Origin: Lacticaseibacillus yichunensis
GTDB lineage: Bacteria > Bacillota > Bacilli > Lactobacillales > Lactobacillaceae
Reading direction: 5' to 3'
Assembly (NCBI RefSeq): GCF_003946405.1
Contig: NZ_RHOG01000004.1
Coordinates: forward strand, 36,695-100,694
Length of the DNA: 64,000 nucleotides
How positions within the stretch are numbered: position 1 is the stretch's first letter; the number at the start of each line of letters is the position of its first letter. The notes under the pieces are model-generated. The model saw nothing but the letters and a program-made list of their open reading frames with translations. It did not search any database and was not told the DNA's origin. Shown here one piece after another: positions 48,425-56,545 of the stretch. Both the position numbers and the translations under genes were made by a program.

Positions 48425-48856
48425 TTATAACCCAAAGTCCATTAGATTTTCGGAGATATCATCAAAGTTCTCTTCCGCTTTGTCGGCAAAATCCTGCCAA
48501 CGCTCGGCGCTCCATACTTCGATTCGATTGGAGACCCCGACCAGCACACATTCCTTCTCGATACCGGCATGGCCGATCAAGCTTTTGGGAATATTGACAC
48601 GGCCTTGGCGATCCAGTTCGCATTCAGTGGCGGCGGAATAAAGAAAACGGGTGAACGTCCGCGCGTCTTTTTTCGTCAACGGCAACGCGGCCAGCTTTTC
48701 TTGAAGCTTTTCCCACTCGCTGAGGGGGTAGCCGAACAAGCAGCCGTCCATGCCCCGGGTCAACACGAATGTTGGATTAAGCTCATCGCGAAATTTTGCC
48801 GGAATGATCAGGCGGCCTTTCGCGTCGAGACTATGATGGAACTCACCCATGAGCAT
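48425..48856 (-). CDS. mraZ: Transcriptional regulator MraZ
   Basis: A 143-residue protein of two AbrB-like halves, each with a DxxxR motif ([14 protein letters not shown] and [14 protein letters not shown]). It binds repeats in its own promoter and controls the dcw cluster. The start at 48854-48856 ([11 protein letters not shown]) follows GGGGGTGA at normal spacing; an in-frame GTG three codons earlier lies within the ribosome site. Promoter repeats at 48891-48915 fit autoregulation. Confidence 0.96.
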   Translation of the reverse strand: MLMGEFHHSLDAKGRLIIPAKFRDELNPTFVLTRGMDGCLFGYPLSEWEKLQEKLAALPLTKKDARTFTRFLYSAATECELDRQGRVNIPKSLIGHAGIEKECVLVGVSNRIEVWSAERWQDFADKAEENFDDISENLMDFGL

Positions 48857-48886
48857 GGACTTCACCCCCTTTTCGATGATAAGTTC

Positions 48887-48915
48887 AGTCTACCACAATC
48901 CCCCACTCTCCACCA
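48887..48915 (-). promoter_or_regulatory. dcw promoter with MraZ-box-like direct repeats
   Basis: The minus strand reads TGGTG-GAGAG-TGGGG-GATTG-TGGTA: three TGGNN units spaced exactly ten bases apart (48891-48915), as in MraZ boxes (TGGGN direct repeats, 5-base spacers). The -10 box TAGACT (48887-48892) overlaps the last unit, and the poor -35 (TGGTGG) lies in the first, so bound MraZ would cover the promoter. Confidence 0.7.
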
Positions 48916-48975
48916 CCACATCTCAAAAAAATGGGTTGACTTTTCTGAACTCGCCATTAGGATCCCAACCGTAAC

Positions 48976-49011
48976 AAAAAGACCCCTGAATCCACGCGGG
49001 ATTCAGGGGTC
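48976..49011 (-). terminator. Terminator of the DUF3397 gene
   Basis: GACCCCTGAATCC and GGATTCAGGGGTC-type arms with a short loop; on the minus strand CTTTTTG follows. Confidence 0.88.
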
Positions 49012-49044
49012 GTTGTCAAGTGGTGCCAAGGTGGGGAGCTGTCC

Positions 49045-49371
49045 CTAGATTGTGAGGAGAATCGCACAGACCCACCAGATCGTGGCGGCCGCGGCGAGGA
49101 GCCGAGCCAACCACGCCCAATAGGTGGTGAAAAGTAGATCTCCATCGCGCACCAGCAGGAGGCATACCACCAAGAGCGCCACCAGGACGGCGCAAAACAG
49201 GACCACGAAGAGATAGTTCGGCGCCTTGCCAGCGGTGATCACGCCAATCGCGATCAGGTCCAGCAAAATGGCAAGAAAATAGAAGAAATTATGTGAATAG
49301 TGCGACCGTAGCACCAGGCCGCCCAGCACCACCAACATCACCAGTGGGACCGCGTAAGCAACAACCAGCAT
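49045..49371 (-). CDS. DUF3397 membrane protein
   Basis: A 108-residue protein with four membrane segments and almost no soluble part, matching the DUF3397 family found just upstream of mraZ in lactobacilli. The start is the ATG at 49369-49371, seven bases after GGAGG (MLVVAYAVPLVMLVVL). The longer frame to 49455 crosses the divergent promoter. Function unknown; the conserved position suggests an envelope role (inference). Confidence 0.82.
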   Translation of the reverse strand: MLVVAYAVPLVMLVVLGGLVLRSHYSHNFFYFLAILLDLIAIGVITAGKAPNYLFVVLFCAVLVALLVVCLLLVRDGDLLFTTYWAWLARLLAAAATIWWVCAILLTI

Positions 49372-49426
49372 ATTGAGACCTCCAAGAACAAGATACCGCA
49401 CCAACTCGAATAAAACCACTCTCACC

Positions 49427-49455
49427 TTGAAGGCGGCGCGTGAAAAAGGTATCAT
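49427..49455 (+). promoter_or_regulatory. Promoter of the DUF4044 gene
   Basis: TTGAAG (49427-49432), 17 bases, TATCAT (49450-49455), 33 bases before the start codon. Confidence 0.5.
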
Positions 49456-49488
49456 GTGTCAGTAAACAAATTAAAGGTGGTGACTGGA

Positions 49489-49629
49489 GTGGCAGAGAAA
49501 ACCAAGAAAAAAGAGCCACGCTCCAAGTTCTGGTATGTCACACATATCGCCGCTTGGGCCATGCTGATCGTGACCGTGCTCAGCGCGGTGATCTACGGCG
49601 TGATTCTAATTATGCAATACAACAGCTAA
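49489..49629 (+). CDS. DUF4044 small membrane protein
   Basis: A 46-residue protein. A basic N-terminus (AEKTKKKEPRSKFWYVTH) leads into one membrane segment (IAAWAMLIVTVLSAVIYGVI) and ends MQYNS. This is the DUF4044 family of lactobacilli. It starts with GTG at 49489 behind AGGTGGTGACTGGA. It is divergent from DUF3397 and has its own promoter and strong terminator. Function unknown. Confidence 0.82.
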   Translation: MAEKTKKKEPRSKFWYVTHIAAWAMLIVTVLSAVIYGVILIMQYNS

Positions 49630-49636
49630 GTACAGG

Positions 49637-49668
49637 GCGCGTCTCCGTTGAGGGGACGCGCTTTTTTT
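49637..49668 (+). terminator. Terminator of the DUF4044 gene
   Basis: GCGCGTC and GACGCGC arms with a short GTTG loop region, followed by seven T. Confidence 0.9.
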
Positions 49669-49693
49669 GCGTCAATGGAGCCAATTTTTGCAC

Positions 49694-49731
49694 AAAAAAA
49701 CCCGGCTCCGCCGCTGCGCGGCGAAGCCGAG
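49694..49731 (-). terminator. Terminator of thiT
   Basis: On the minus strand CTCGGCTTCGCCGC and GCGGCGGAGCCGGG form a long stem, followed by TTTTTTT. Confidence 0.9.
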
Positions 49732-49743
49732 ATCCTGGTCAAC

Positions 49744-50352
49744 TTAATTATGAACACTGCCCAGCGACTGGGTCGTCTTCGGCAAGAAGAGCTGCTTGGC
49801 CATCACGATCAGCGCGCCGATCACAACGATCGCCAGCGCCGTGCTGACGACGAACGAGCCACCATTGACGATCAACGACCACATCCAAGCCCCAATGCCT
49901 TTTGGTGCGTAAGAGCCCCAGAAGATCACCCCCGCAACAAAGTGGGCGAAGTACTTCAGCCCTGCCCCAATAGCAATGGCCGCCAGTGCGTAGACAGTCG
50001 CGACAGTCTGCCGGCCATCGCGAAGTGCTTTTTGAAACGCAGGCATCATCAAGCCGGCAAAACCGACCACGGTAAAGGCAACTGGATATTCCAGCAAGCC
50101 CTGAGTCAGATTAAGCACCTCACCATCTGCGAGGCCCTTCAGAAACAGATCCAAAAGCCCCCACACAAGCCCAGCTGAAAGCCCTGGCCAGACGCCGCGC
50201 CGCAAAGCCAAGACCACCAGTGGCACGACGCCGTAACTGATCTGAATCGATGAGACGCCCAATTGATGTGGAATATACTCCAGCGCCATTGCCAGCGCGG
50301 CAATCACCGCGACTTCAACCAAAATCACAAGATCTTCCTTACGTTTGTCCAT
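49744..50352 (-). CDS. thiT: Thiamine ECF transporter S component
   Basis: The thiamine-binding membrane subunit of an energy-coupling-factor importer; the shared EcfAA'T module is not in this window. It has 202 residues and six membrane segments. Family residues seen are ALAMALEYIP, QISYGVVPLVVLALRRG, GLVWGLLDLFL and the WGSYAPKGIGAWMWSLIVNG stretch of the substrate site. The ATG at 50350-50352 follows AAAGGAGG. A TPP riboswitch upstream supports the assignment. Confidence 0.96.
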   Translation of the reverse strand: MDKRKEDLVILVEVAVIAALAMALEYIPHQLGVSSIQISYGVVPLVVLALRRGVWPGLSAGLVWGLLDLFLKGLADGEVLNLTQGLLEYPVAFTVVGFAGLMMPAFQKALRDGRQTVATVYALAAIAIGAGLKYFAHFVAGVIFWGSYAPKGIGAWMWSLIVNGGSFVVSTALAIVVIGALIVMAKQLFLPKTTQSLGSVHN

Positions 50353-50359
50353 GCAAAAA

Positions 50360-50497
50360 ACCTCCTTTGTGTCAATGAACCCGGGGCACAAAGAAGGTCG
50401 ATCACTCGACGATCACAAATTCCTACGCTCGTATTAACGAACAGGTTCGAAGGGTCTGAGGTTTCCCTCACTCTCAGCCAATGGCTCCCCCTTTGTG
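50360..50497 (-). promoter_or_regulatory. TPP riboswitch of thiT
   Basis: The aptamer (50417-50497, minus) has the THI-box blocks GGGGGAGCC, GGCTGAGAGTGAGG, CAGACCCTTCGAACCTG and TTAATACGAGCGTAGGAA. Downstream CACAAAGAAGGT-type sequence (50387-50398) can pair with the ACCTCCTTTGTG segment that contains the thiT ribosome site (50360-50371). There is no T-tract, so control is probably at translation initiation. Confidence 0.95.
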
Positions 50498-50589
50498 ACG
50501 GGTATCATATTTAATTTTCTTGTTGGACACGATATAGTTTAGCACGAACAAGCCAAAATGCAAGCGCGACCACTCGAGGGAAAGGGAGC

Positions 50590-50706
50590 GGCGCGAGGCG
50601 TTTAGGTCTGAGCAGCTAATAGGGGCTGGTGCCTGGGGCCGCATTTAGCCCCGAGTGCCGGACCCAGTTAGCTGCCTCAGAGATGCCTCAGACCTGCCCC
50701 GCGTAG
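50590..50706 (+). repeat. Palindromic intergenic repeat, family A, copy 7
   Basis: AGGTCTGAG-CAGCTAA pairs with TTAGCTG...CTCAGACCT. A short duplication (CCTCAGA-GATG-CCTCAGA) makes the right arm asymmetric. The tip is GCCTGGGGC-CGCATTTA-GCCCCGAGTGC. Followed by GCGTAGCCCAACTG, the linker also seen after copy 8. Confidence 0.75.
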
Positions 50707-50728
50707 CCCAACTGAAAAAGGGTGCGAA

Positions 50729-50825
50729 GCGGGGCGTCTAGGGGCGGGCAGCTAAGTCCATCAGACGTATGAGGCGTTCTTTGCCTCGTATGGCTGATGG
50801 CTTAGATGTCCCGCCCCTGCCCCGC
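50729..50825 (+). repeat. Palindromic intergenic repeat, family A, copy 8
   Basis: The outer arms GGGGCGGGCAGCTAAG and CTTAGATGTCCCGCCCC enclose CCATCAG/CTGATGG and the tip ATGAGGC-GTTCTTT-GCCTCGTAT. Tandem to copy 7. The adjacent stretch 50845-50998 holds nothing I can support. Confidence 0.8.
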
Positions 50826-50998
50826 GTAGCCCAACTAAGGTGCGTATGCCCGCGAGATGGTGAGGTAGCTCAGCATTTCGTGTCATGCAACCACAGCGCG
50901 CATTTCACCACGCCAAAAAACGTCAAAACCGGCGCCAGTCCTGGAGAACAGCCTCCATGGACCCGCGCTGGCGAATTTTTTCTTCCATTATAAAGGCA

Positions 50999-52429
50999 CT
51001 ACATGATTGGTGCCAACAGCCTGGACAATTCCTCGTCCAGTGTGGCGAGGCGGGACTTGCTTTCAGCCATTTGACGGGTGTAACGAATCGCGTGGTTCAT
51101 ATCTTCTTCAAACAGCGCGGCTGCTTCCTTGACCAGCGCTGGGTCATAAATAAAAGCAGCGATCTCAAAGTTCAACTTGAAGCTGCGACTGTCGAGGTTC
51201 GCGGTGCCTGTGGACAAGAACCGGTCATCAACCACGATCGTCTTGCTGTGCAAAAACCCCTCTTGATAAAGAAACGTCTTCGCCCCATTTTTAGCCATAC
51301 GCGCCAGATAAAACTTCGTCGCTTTGGTCATCAGCGGGATGTTGCTGGAAGCGGGCACCATCACCCGCACATCCACCCCACTGCCGGCCGCAACCGCCAA
51401 GGCATCCAGCAAACTATCATCGGGCACAAAATACGGCGTCTCGATCCAGATTCGCTTCTTGGCTAGCGCAATCAAACGTAGATAGCCCAATTTGATGGCT
51501 TCCACATTTTGATCCGGCCCGCCAGAAACGATCTGCATCGTGGTGCGCCCAGTGTCGGGTGCATCTGGAAAATAGCTCTTTTGAAAATGGACCTTTTTGA
51601 CTTTGGCCGTCGTGTTCCAGTCCATGAAGAACCGCGCCTGCAGGGTCGCCACAGCCTGCCCTGTGATGCGGAGCTGACTGTCGCGCTTGATTGCGAGGTG
51701 GCGCTTGGAGGCCCCGATATCAAAGCCGCCCATGTACCCAACACGGCCATCGATGATCGTCAGCTTGCGGTGATTGCGAAAATTGATACGCGGATTGACG
51801 CGACCAAACTTCGTCGCAATGAAGGGTTCGACCAACCCACCGGCATCACGAAGCGGCTGCCAGAACTTCGGCCGCAAGCGGTGTGAGCCAAAGGTATCGT
51901 AGACCAGCCGCACGCGCACCCCGGCCTTGGCCTTGGTCACCAGCAGGTCCCGCAGCGCGAGGCCGACTTGATCGGGTTGAATGGTATACGCTTCAAGATG
52001 AATGTGATCGGTAGCGCTGGCGATATCCGCAAACAACAGGCGGTCGAAGTCTTCGCGCTCGGTGACGAGCTGGACGTCATTCATCGTTGTGATGAGGGCG
52101 CCATCTGTTTTCAATAACGTGCGGACCAGCTCCGCCCCGCTACCCAAGTCTTGGCCCAGTGGCGCGTCCGTCTCGTCGATCGCATCCTGCTGGGCGGCGA
52201 CCATTTGATCGATGCCGAGTCGCTGCTGGGTAGCCAGCGCATTCAACTTATTGGTCGAAAGCTTACGGCCAAACAGGTAATACAGCACGAAGCCGAGCAC
52301 CGGCAACAGTAATAACACCAATAGCCAGGCCCAGATCGCCGCAATATCACGCGGCTGACGAAAGACCGTGACGATGGCGATCGCCGCGTTCAAAACAATG
52401 ATAATGGTGATCACCGTGCCAACGACCAT
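50999..52429 (-). CDS. cls: Cardiolipin synthase
   Basis: Condenses two phosphatidylglycerols into cardiolipin. The 476-residue protein has two N-terminal membrane segments (to about 60) and two phospholipase D HKD motifs: HRKLTIIDGRVGYMGG near residue 221 and HSKTIVVDDRFLSTGTANLD near 391. The start is the ATG at 52427-52429, eight bases after GGGG. It ends very near the amino-acid importer genes but has no visible promoter of its own, so it may be read with them. Confidence 0.96.
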   Translation of the reverse strand: MVVGTVITIIIVLNAAIAIVTVFRQPRDIAAIWAWLLVLLLLPVLGFVLYYLFGRKLSTNKLNALATQQRLGIDQMVAAQQDAIDETDAPLGQDLGSGAELVRTLLKTDGALITTMNDVQLVTEREDFDRLLFADIASATDHIHLEAYTIQPDQVGLALRDLLVTKAKAGVRVRLVYDTFGSHRLRPKFWQPLRDAGGLVEPFIATKFGRVNPRINFRNHRKLTIIDGRVGYMGGFDIGASKRHLAIKRDSQLRITGQAVATLQARFFMDWNTTAKVKKVHFQKSYFPDAPDTGRTTMQIVSGGPDQNVEAIKLGYLRLIALAKKRIWIETPYFVPDDSLLDALAVAAGSGVDVRVMVPASSNIPLMTKATKFYLARMAKNGAKTFLYQEGFLHSKTIVVDDRFLSTGTANLDSRSFKLNFEIAAFIYDPALVKEAAALFEEDMNHAIRYTRQMAESKSRLATLDEELSRLLAPIM

Positions 52430-52465
52430 CTTGACGTCCCCTTTCAATGCGGCGGCCAGCCAGCG

Positions 52466-53275
52466 CTATTTTGCGTCGTTGCCGAACCACTTAGCCTTGA
52501 GCTTCGCCATGGTACCATTTTTCTCCAGTGTCTTGAACCCGGCATTGATCTTGTTCTTCAAGGTCACATCCGACTTCCGGAGCCCGACGGCAAAATTCTC
52601 ATAGCCAAAGCCTTTGTCCTCATAGACCTGATAGGCCTTGGGGTCCTTTTGGTGGGCGATGTAATAACGCGCATACACTTCATCCATAAAGATGCCCTGA
52701 ATCCGGCCGGCACTCAGGTCCAAGAATGCCTCATTAAAAGTATCATACAAAACAGGGGTCTGTTTATCAATGTACTGCTTTAAAAGTTTCGGGTTTTGAT
52801 CAAGCGCAGACGCGCCGCTTGAGCCTGTTTGAACGCCGAGCGTCTTGCCGGTCATGCCCTTGAAGCCGTTGACGTTGTACTTGGTCATGGTCACCAGCAC
52901 CTGGTGATTTTCCAGGTATGGCGCGGTGAATGCGACCTGTTTTTTACGCTCTGGTGTGACTGAATAGCCATTCCAGATGAGATCGATGGTCTGGTTGCGC
53001 AGTTCCGTTTCCTTCATCGACCAATCGATCGGCTGAAAGCTCACCTTCACGCCGTAAAGTTTGAAGACCGCACGAGCCAGATCGATGTCAAAACCGGCCA
53101 GCGCCCCACTTTTTTCACGGAACCCCATCGGCACAAAACTGTCATCAAGGCCAACGACCACCGTTTTCTCCTTTTCGATGCGCGGCCAGGAGTCACTGCT
53201 TTGTAGCCGGGCACAGCCGGTCACGGTCAAAAAGGCGGTGAAAAGAAAAATCAATGCAAGAATTTTTTTCTTCAT
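52466..53275 (-). CDS. Amino-acid ABC transporter substrate-binding lipoprotein
   Basis: A 269-residue family 3 binding protein. The signal peptide ends in lipobox LTVTGC near residue 21. Ligand-site features are DDSFVPMGFREKSG, GFDIDLARAVFKLYG and the RNQTIDLIWNGYSVTPERK segment. The T-box specifier upstream reads His, so histidine is the best-supported ligand, by inference. The start ATG overlaps the ATPase stop (53272-53275). Confidence 0.93.
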   Translation of the reverse strand: MKKKILALIFLFTAFLTVTGCARLQSSDSWPRIEKEKTVVVGLDDSFVPMGFREKSGALAGFDIDLARAVFKLYGVKVSFQPIDWSMKETELRNQTIDLIWNGYSVTPERKKQVAFTAPYLENHQVLVTMTKYNVNGFKGMTGKTLGVQTGSSGASALDQNPKLLKQYIDKQTPVLYDTFNEAFLDLSAGRIQGIFMDEVYARYYIAHQKDPKAYQVYEDKGFGYENFAVGLRKSDVTLKNKINAGFKTLEKNGTMAKLKAKWFGNDAK

Positions 53276-53913
53276 TCGTCATCGCCGCCGATCTGTTGCA
53301 CCTTGAAGGTCGTGTCCGCAACGCTTTCGGCGAAGTCCATATCATGCGTGACAACGACCTGGGTCATGCCGTTTTGCTGCACCGACTTGACCAGATTGGC
53401 CACGGATTGGCGGAGGTTTGGATCAAGCGCAGAGGTCGGCTCATCGTAAAGCAAGATCTGAGGATTGAGCGCCAGTGCACGAGCGATCGCCACGCGCTGT
53501 TTTTGGCCGCCGGACAGGGAAAATGGATAGGCGTTGGCTTGTTCCGGCAAGGCCAATTCATCGAGTAGTTGCATCGCGGCTTTATCCGCTTCGGCCTGGC
53601 TCTGGCCCTGCAAGACTGGCGCAAGCGTGATATTTTTCAGGACGGTCAGGTTCGGGAACAATTCGAAGCCTTGGAAAACAACCCCGATCACGCCGTCTTT
53701 GCGTAACTGCGCTGGGGTGGTCGGCTGACCGTTCCAGATGAACTCACCGCTGTCGGCTTCGGTCAGGCCGGCGATGATGCGAAGCAAGGTGGTTTTGCCA
53801 GCACCACTGGGGCCGACGATTGCCAATGTCTTTTGGTCATCAATGGTCAAGCTGATGTTGTCGAGGACTTTTTTGCCATTAAAGCTTTTGCTGATATTTT
53901 TGATCTCTAACAT
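53272..53913 (-). CDS. Amino-acid ABC transporter ATP-binding protein
   Basis: A 213-residue polar amino-acid uptake ATPase. Walker A is GPSGAGKTT near residues 34-42, the signature LSGGQKQR near 128, Walker B ILLYDEPTSALDP and the switch VVTHDM. It is shorter at the C-terminus than GlnQ-type enzymes (about 240), lacking the last helix. Between permease and binding-protein genes of the same importer. Confidence 0.95.
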   Translation of the reverse strand: MLEIKNISKSFNGKKVLDNISLTIDDQKTLAIVGPSGAGKTTLLRIIAGLTEADSGEFIWNGQPTTPAQLRKDGVIGVVFQGFELFPNLTVLKNITLAPVLQGQSQAEADKAAMQLLDELALPEQANAYPFSLSGGQKQRVAIARALALNPQILLYDEPTSALDPNLRQSVANLVKSVQQNGMTQVVVTHDMDFAESVADTTFKVQQIGGDDE

Positions 53914-53928
53914 ATTTTTGCCCCCAAC

Positions 53929-54585
53929 TTATTTGTAATAGGAAAATGATTTTTCAACGCGACGCTGCAGGAAGGTCAAGACCAAGGTCATCACGAGGTA
54001 CACGACCCCGACCAAGGCCAGCGGCACCAGTGTCACATCGCGCGCGGTCGCGACTTCCCCGGCGCGCAGAAGATCGCCCAGCCCGATCACATAGACCAAA
54101 CTTGAATCCTTGACCAAGTTGATCACTTCGTTGCCCATTGACGGCAACACGATCTTCAGTACTTGGGGAATGACCACGTAACGCAGGCTCTGCCAGCGGG
54201 TCATGTTCAGCACGGTCGCCGCTTCGAATTGCCCCTCCTCAACAGCCCCAAAGCCGCCGCGATAGATCTCGGCGAAATACGCCGCATAGTTCAAAATGAA
54301 GGCGAACAAGGCGGCGTTGAACCGCGGAAAGACGATGCCGATCAGCGGCAGGCCGTAAAAGACGAAGATCAGCTGCAGCAGCAGTGGCGTGCCGCGAAAC
54401 AGCCAAACGTAGCCTTCAAGCAACGCATGACCCAGCGTGCCAAAGATCGTTTTGGCCTTATGCATCAAGCCCACCGAAACGAGCATGCCGAGCGGAATTG
54501 CACCGATCAGCGTGAGAAAGAAGACACTCAAGGTCATTTGGACCCCAGATAATAATGCCGGTAAGATCTGCAATACATATGTCAT
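53929..54585 (-). CDS. Amino-acid ABC transporter permease
   Basis: A 218-residue HisM/GlnP-type permease with five membrane segments. The EAA coupling loop is FGAVEEGQFEAATVLNMTRWQSLRYVVIPQ (about 115-144), read in two parts EAATVLNMTRWQSLR and VVIPQ. The start at 54583-54585 follows TTGGAGG; the long frame to 54915 runs through the T-box leader. First gene of the importer unit under tandem T-boxes. Confidence 0.94.
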   Translation of the reverse strand: MTYVLQILPALLSGVQMTLSVFFLTLIGAIPLGMLVSVGLMHKAKTIFGTLGHALLEGYVWLFRGTPLLLQLIFVFYGLPLIGIVFPRFNAALFAFILNYAAYFAEIYRGGFGAVEEGQFEAATVLNMTRWQSLRYVVIPQVLKIVLPSMGNEVINLVKDSSLVYVIGLGDLLRAGEVATARDVTLVPLALVGVVYLVMTLVLTFLQRRVEKSFSYYK

Positions 54586-54624
54586 AACGCTGCCTCCAAT
54601 AGTTTTTTCATCATCTTGCGAGGA

Positions 54625-54777
54625 CGCAAAACGCGCCCCCTCAGTTTTCACCGAGAGGACGCGTCTGCGTGGTACCACCTCACTTCGCGTAGCCGTCACC
54701 GACTGCGCCTCATGTGGTTGAAAAACGAGCGGCGAGGAGAAGCTCAGTCTTGAGGGCCCTGCTTCGCACCCTGGAAC
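54625..54777 (-). promoter_or_regulatory. Second T-box element, lacking a full stem I
   Basis: T-box GAGGTGGTACCACG (54670-54683 region) followed by the terminator CGCGTCCTC...GAGGGGGCGCG with TTTTG (54631-54664). Only about 95 bases separate the preceding terminator from this T-box, against about 165 between the stem I start and T-box in the first element. I see no specifier loop. The stem III and antiterminator part is clearly related to the first element (ACGAGGCGTTGG versus ATGAGGCGCAGT). Confidence 0.8.
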
Positions 54778-55040
54778 AAAAAAAGTCGCCCTCCTGCAGC
54801 TACTGCTACAAGAGGGCGACTTGAATGCCGCGGTTCCACCTCTCACTTGCGCAGATGTCACCACCAACGCCTCGTGTCGTTTTTCAACCACGGCGATAAC
54901 GAGCCCAACCGGCAAGGCCTACTAAATTTCAGCCGAGCACTCGTGGATGTGAGTTATGCGCGAGATCATCCGGCTCGCACCATTCCGGATTCGCTTGCAT
55001 CGTCGCCACATAACATTTCCACTCAACGTTTTTAAAGATT
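54778..55040 (-). promoter_or_regulatory. T-box riboswitch (His specifier) of the amino-acid importer
   Basis: On the minus strand: stem I base GTGGA/TCCAC and GTTATG/CATAAC flank a specifier loop AACTCACA in which CAC (complement of 54949-54951) occupies the same place as ATC in the ileS leader. The upper part is AGCGAATCCGGAATGGTGCGA. The T-box is AGAGGTGGAACCGCGG (54828-54843 region). The terminator AGTCGCCCTC...GAGGGCGACT ends in seven T (54778-54822). Confidence 0.9.
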
Positions 55041-55047
55041 GATTAGA

Positions 55048-55076
55048 ATACTAGTCGCTCAAATGAGACTTGTCAA
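55048..55076 (-). promoter_or_regulatory. Promoter of the T-box/amino-acid importer unit
   Basis: On the minus strand TTGACA (55071-55076), 17 bases, TAGTAT (55048-55053). The -35 box overlaps the minD stop codon, so the unit starts directly at the end of the min genes. Confidence 0.65.
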
Positions 55077-55870
55077 CCCTGTCTGTGAAATAAACGCGAC
55101 CAAAATCCTGGTTTCTTCTGTTCAAGGCTCAGCAGCGGGACACTTTCGCCCATCAAGCGGCGTGCAATATTGCGATACCCCTGACTTGCGAGGTCATCCG
55201 GATCCATTACGACCGTCTCTCCCTTGTTCGAGGTCGCGATGACGGAATCGTCGTCCACAATGATGCCAAGAAGATCGATCCCCAGATGTTTCGTGATTTC
55301 ATCCACATCCATCGACCGCCCATCTGCCATCATGTGTTGGCGAATGCGGTTGATCACCAGGCGCGGTGCCGTGACCATATCGCGCTGTTCGAGCAAGCCC
55401 ACAACGCGATCGGCATCCGAAACAGCCGAGATTCCCGGGGTTGTGACGACGATTGCGCCATCTGCCCCTTCGACCGCATTGCGGAAGCCTTGCTCGATGC
55501 CGGCTGGCGAATCCAAAATGATGTAGTCGAACTCGTCGCGCAACTGATCGACGATCGCCTTCACTTGCTCCGGCTCCAGCGCATCCTTTTCCGCGTTTTG
55601 GGCGGCCGGCAACATGTACAGACGGTCATCAAAGCGCTTGTCTTTGATCAGCGCCTGATGTAGTTTTGCGCGGCCGGTCGTCACATCCACAATGTCGTAA
55701 ATGATGCGATTGGATAAGCCAAGGACCACATCCAAATTACGCAAGCCGATGTCCAGATCCATCAAGCAGACTTTTTTCCCCGCTAAGGCCAGGGCCGTGC
55801 CGATGTTCGCGCTGGTCGTCGTTTTGCCGACGCCGCCCTTCCCTGATGTCACTACAAATGCCTGTGCCAT
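55073..55870 (-). CDS. minD: Septum-site determining ATPase MinD
   Basis: A 265-residue ParA-type ATPase that with MinC keeps division off the poles. The deviant Walker A is SGKGGVGKTT near residues 8-17, followed by LMDLDIGLRNLD and LDSPAGIEQGF (switch II). The C-terminal amphipathic membrane helix is PGFWSRLFHRQG. It overlaps minC by one base. No minE is present, as is usual in Gram-positives. Confidence 0.97.
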   Translation of the reverse strand: MAQAFVVTSGKGGVGKTTTSANIGTALALAGKKVCLMDLDIGLRNLDVVLGLSNRIIYDIVDVTTGRAKLHQALIKDKRFDDRLYMLPAAQNAEKDALEPEQVKAIVDQLRDEFDYIILDSPAGIEQGFRNAVEGADGAIVVTTPGISAVSDADRVVGLLEQRDMVTAPRLVINRIRQHMMADGRSMDVDEITKHLGIDLLGIIVDDDSVIATSNKGETVVMDPDDLASQGYRNIARRLMGESVPLLSLEQKKPGFWSRLFHRQG

Positions 55871-56526
55871 TAAAAGTCCTCCAGTTTCCGGAATAATTTT
55901 GGCCGCAACTTCTCAAGGTCGGCAAGCTTGCCATGCGAGAGGATATGTAGGTCATTAATGTAGCTGAGGGTGTTCACGTCGTAATCATTTTTCTCAATGA
56001 TCTCGACGGTGTCGGCGATGCGAATCTGACCGGCGGACTTGATGTTGCCCGTGATCACCGCATCCTGGTCGCCATTTGAACCGGCGATCAAGAGCCCTGC
56101 CACGTCGCCCATGACGAAAATACTGCCGGACGCCTTAAGTGTCGCTCCGGTGTGCAGGCTACCGACGAACAGCACATCCCCCTGCATCTCGATGACCTGG
56201 CCGGAGCGTAGAATGCCGCCGACCAAGTGAATGGTGTGGGCCAACAATTGCGATTTCAACGGGGCAATGGCCGCCACATTGGCATGCACCGAACGCACCG
56301 CAAACCGCGGAAATTGGGCGAAGACCTGCTGAATCTCACTTTGCTGCGCCTCATTGAGCTGGCGGTCGCCGGTCTCAAGCATGAAATCGACGTTGCCCTC
56401 TGGCGTATCCGCCGCAAGTTTTGTCAACAGCGTCGTCAGCGCCACACAGATCTCCGCAATGCCCGCGCCGTCAGCCAGCTGCAGTTCAAATCCCGCCTTG
56501 CGTCCCTTTAATGTCACCGCATCCAA
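55870..56526 (-). CDS. minC: Septum-site determining protein MinC
   Basis: A 218-residue FtsZ assembly inhibitor. The N-terminal domain begins DAVTLKGRKAGFELQL; the C-terminal beta-helix has GGILRSGQVIEMQGDVLFVG and GSIFVMGDVAGLLIAGSNGD. The TTG at 56524-56526 is the likely start, close behind GGGGGTGG; an in-frame GTG three codons later is possible. Between mreD and minD. Confidence 0.94.
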   Translation of the reverse strand: MDAVTLKGRKAGFELQLADGAGIAEICVALTTLLTKLAADTPEGNVDFMLETGDRQLNEAQQSEIQQVFAQFPRFAVRSVHANVAAIAPLKSQLLAHTIHLVGGILRSGQVIEMQGDVLFVGSLHTGATLKASGSIFVMGDVAGLLIAGSNGDQDAVITGNIKSAGQIRIADTVEIIEKNDYDVNTLSYINDLHILSHGKLADLEKLRPKLFRKLEDF

Positions 56527-56545
56527 GGTGCCACCCCCATTATTG

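Noticed and set aside
50845..50998. Possible small gene between repeat copy 8 and cls
   Set aside because: Open frames here are short, lack ribosome sites and overlap the cls end.
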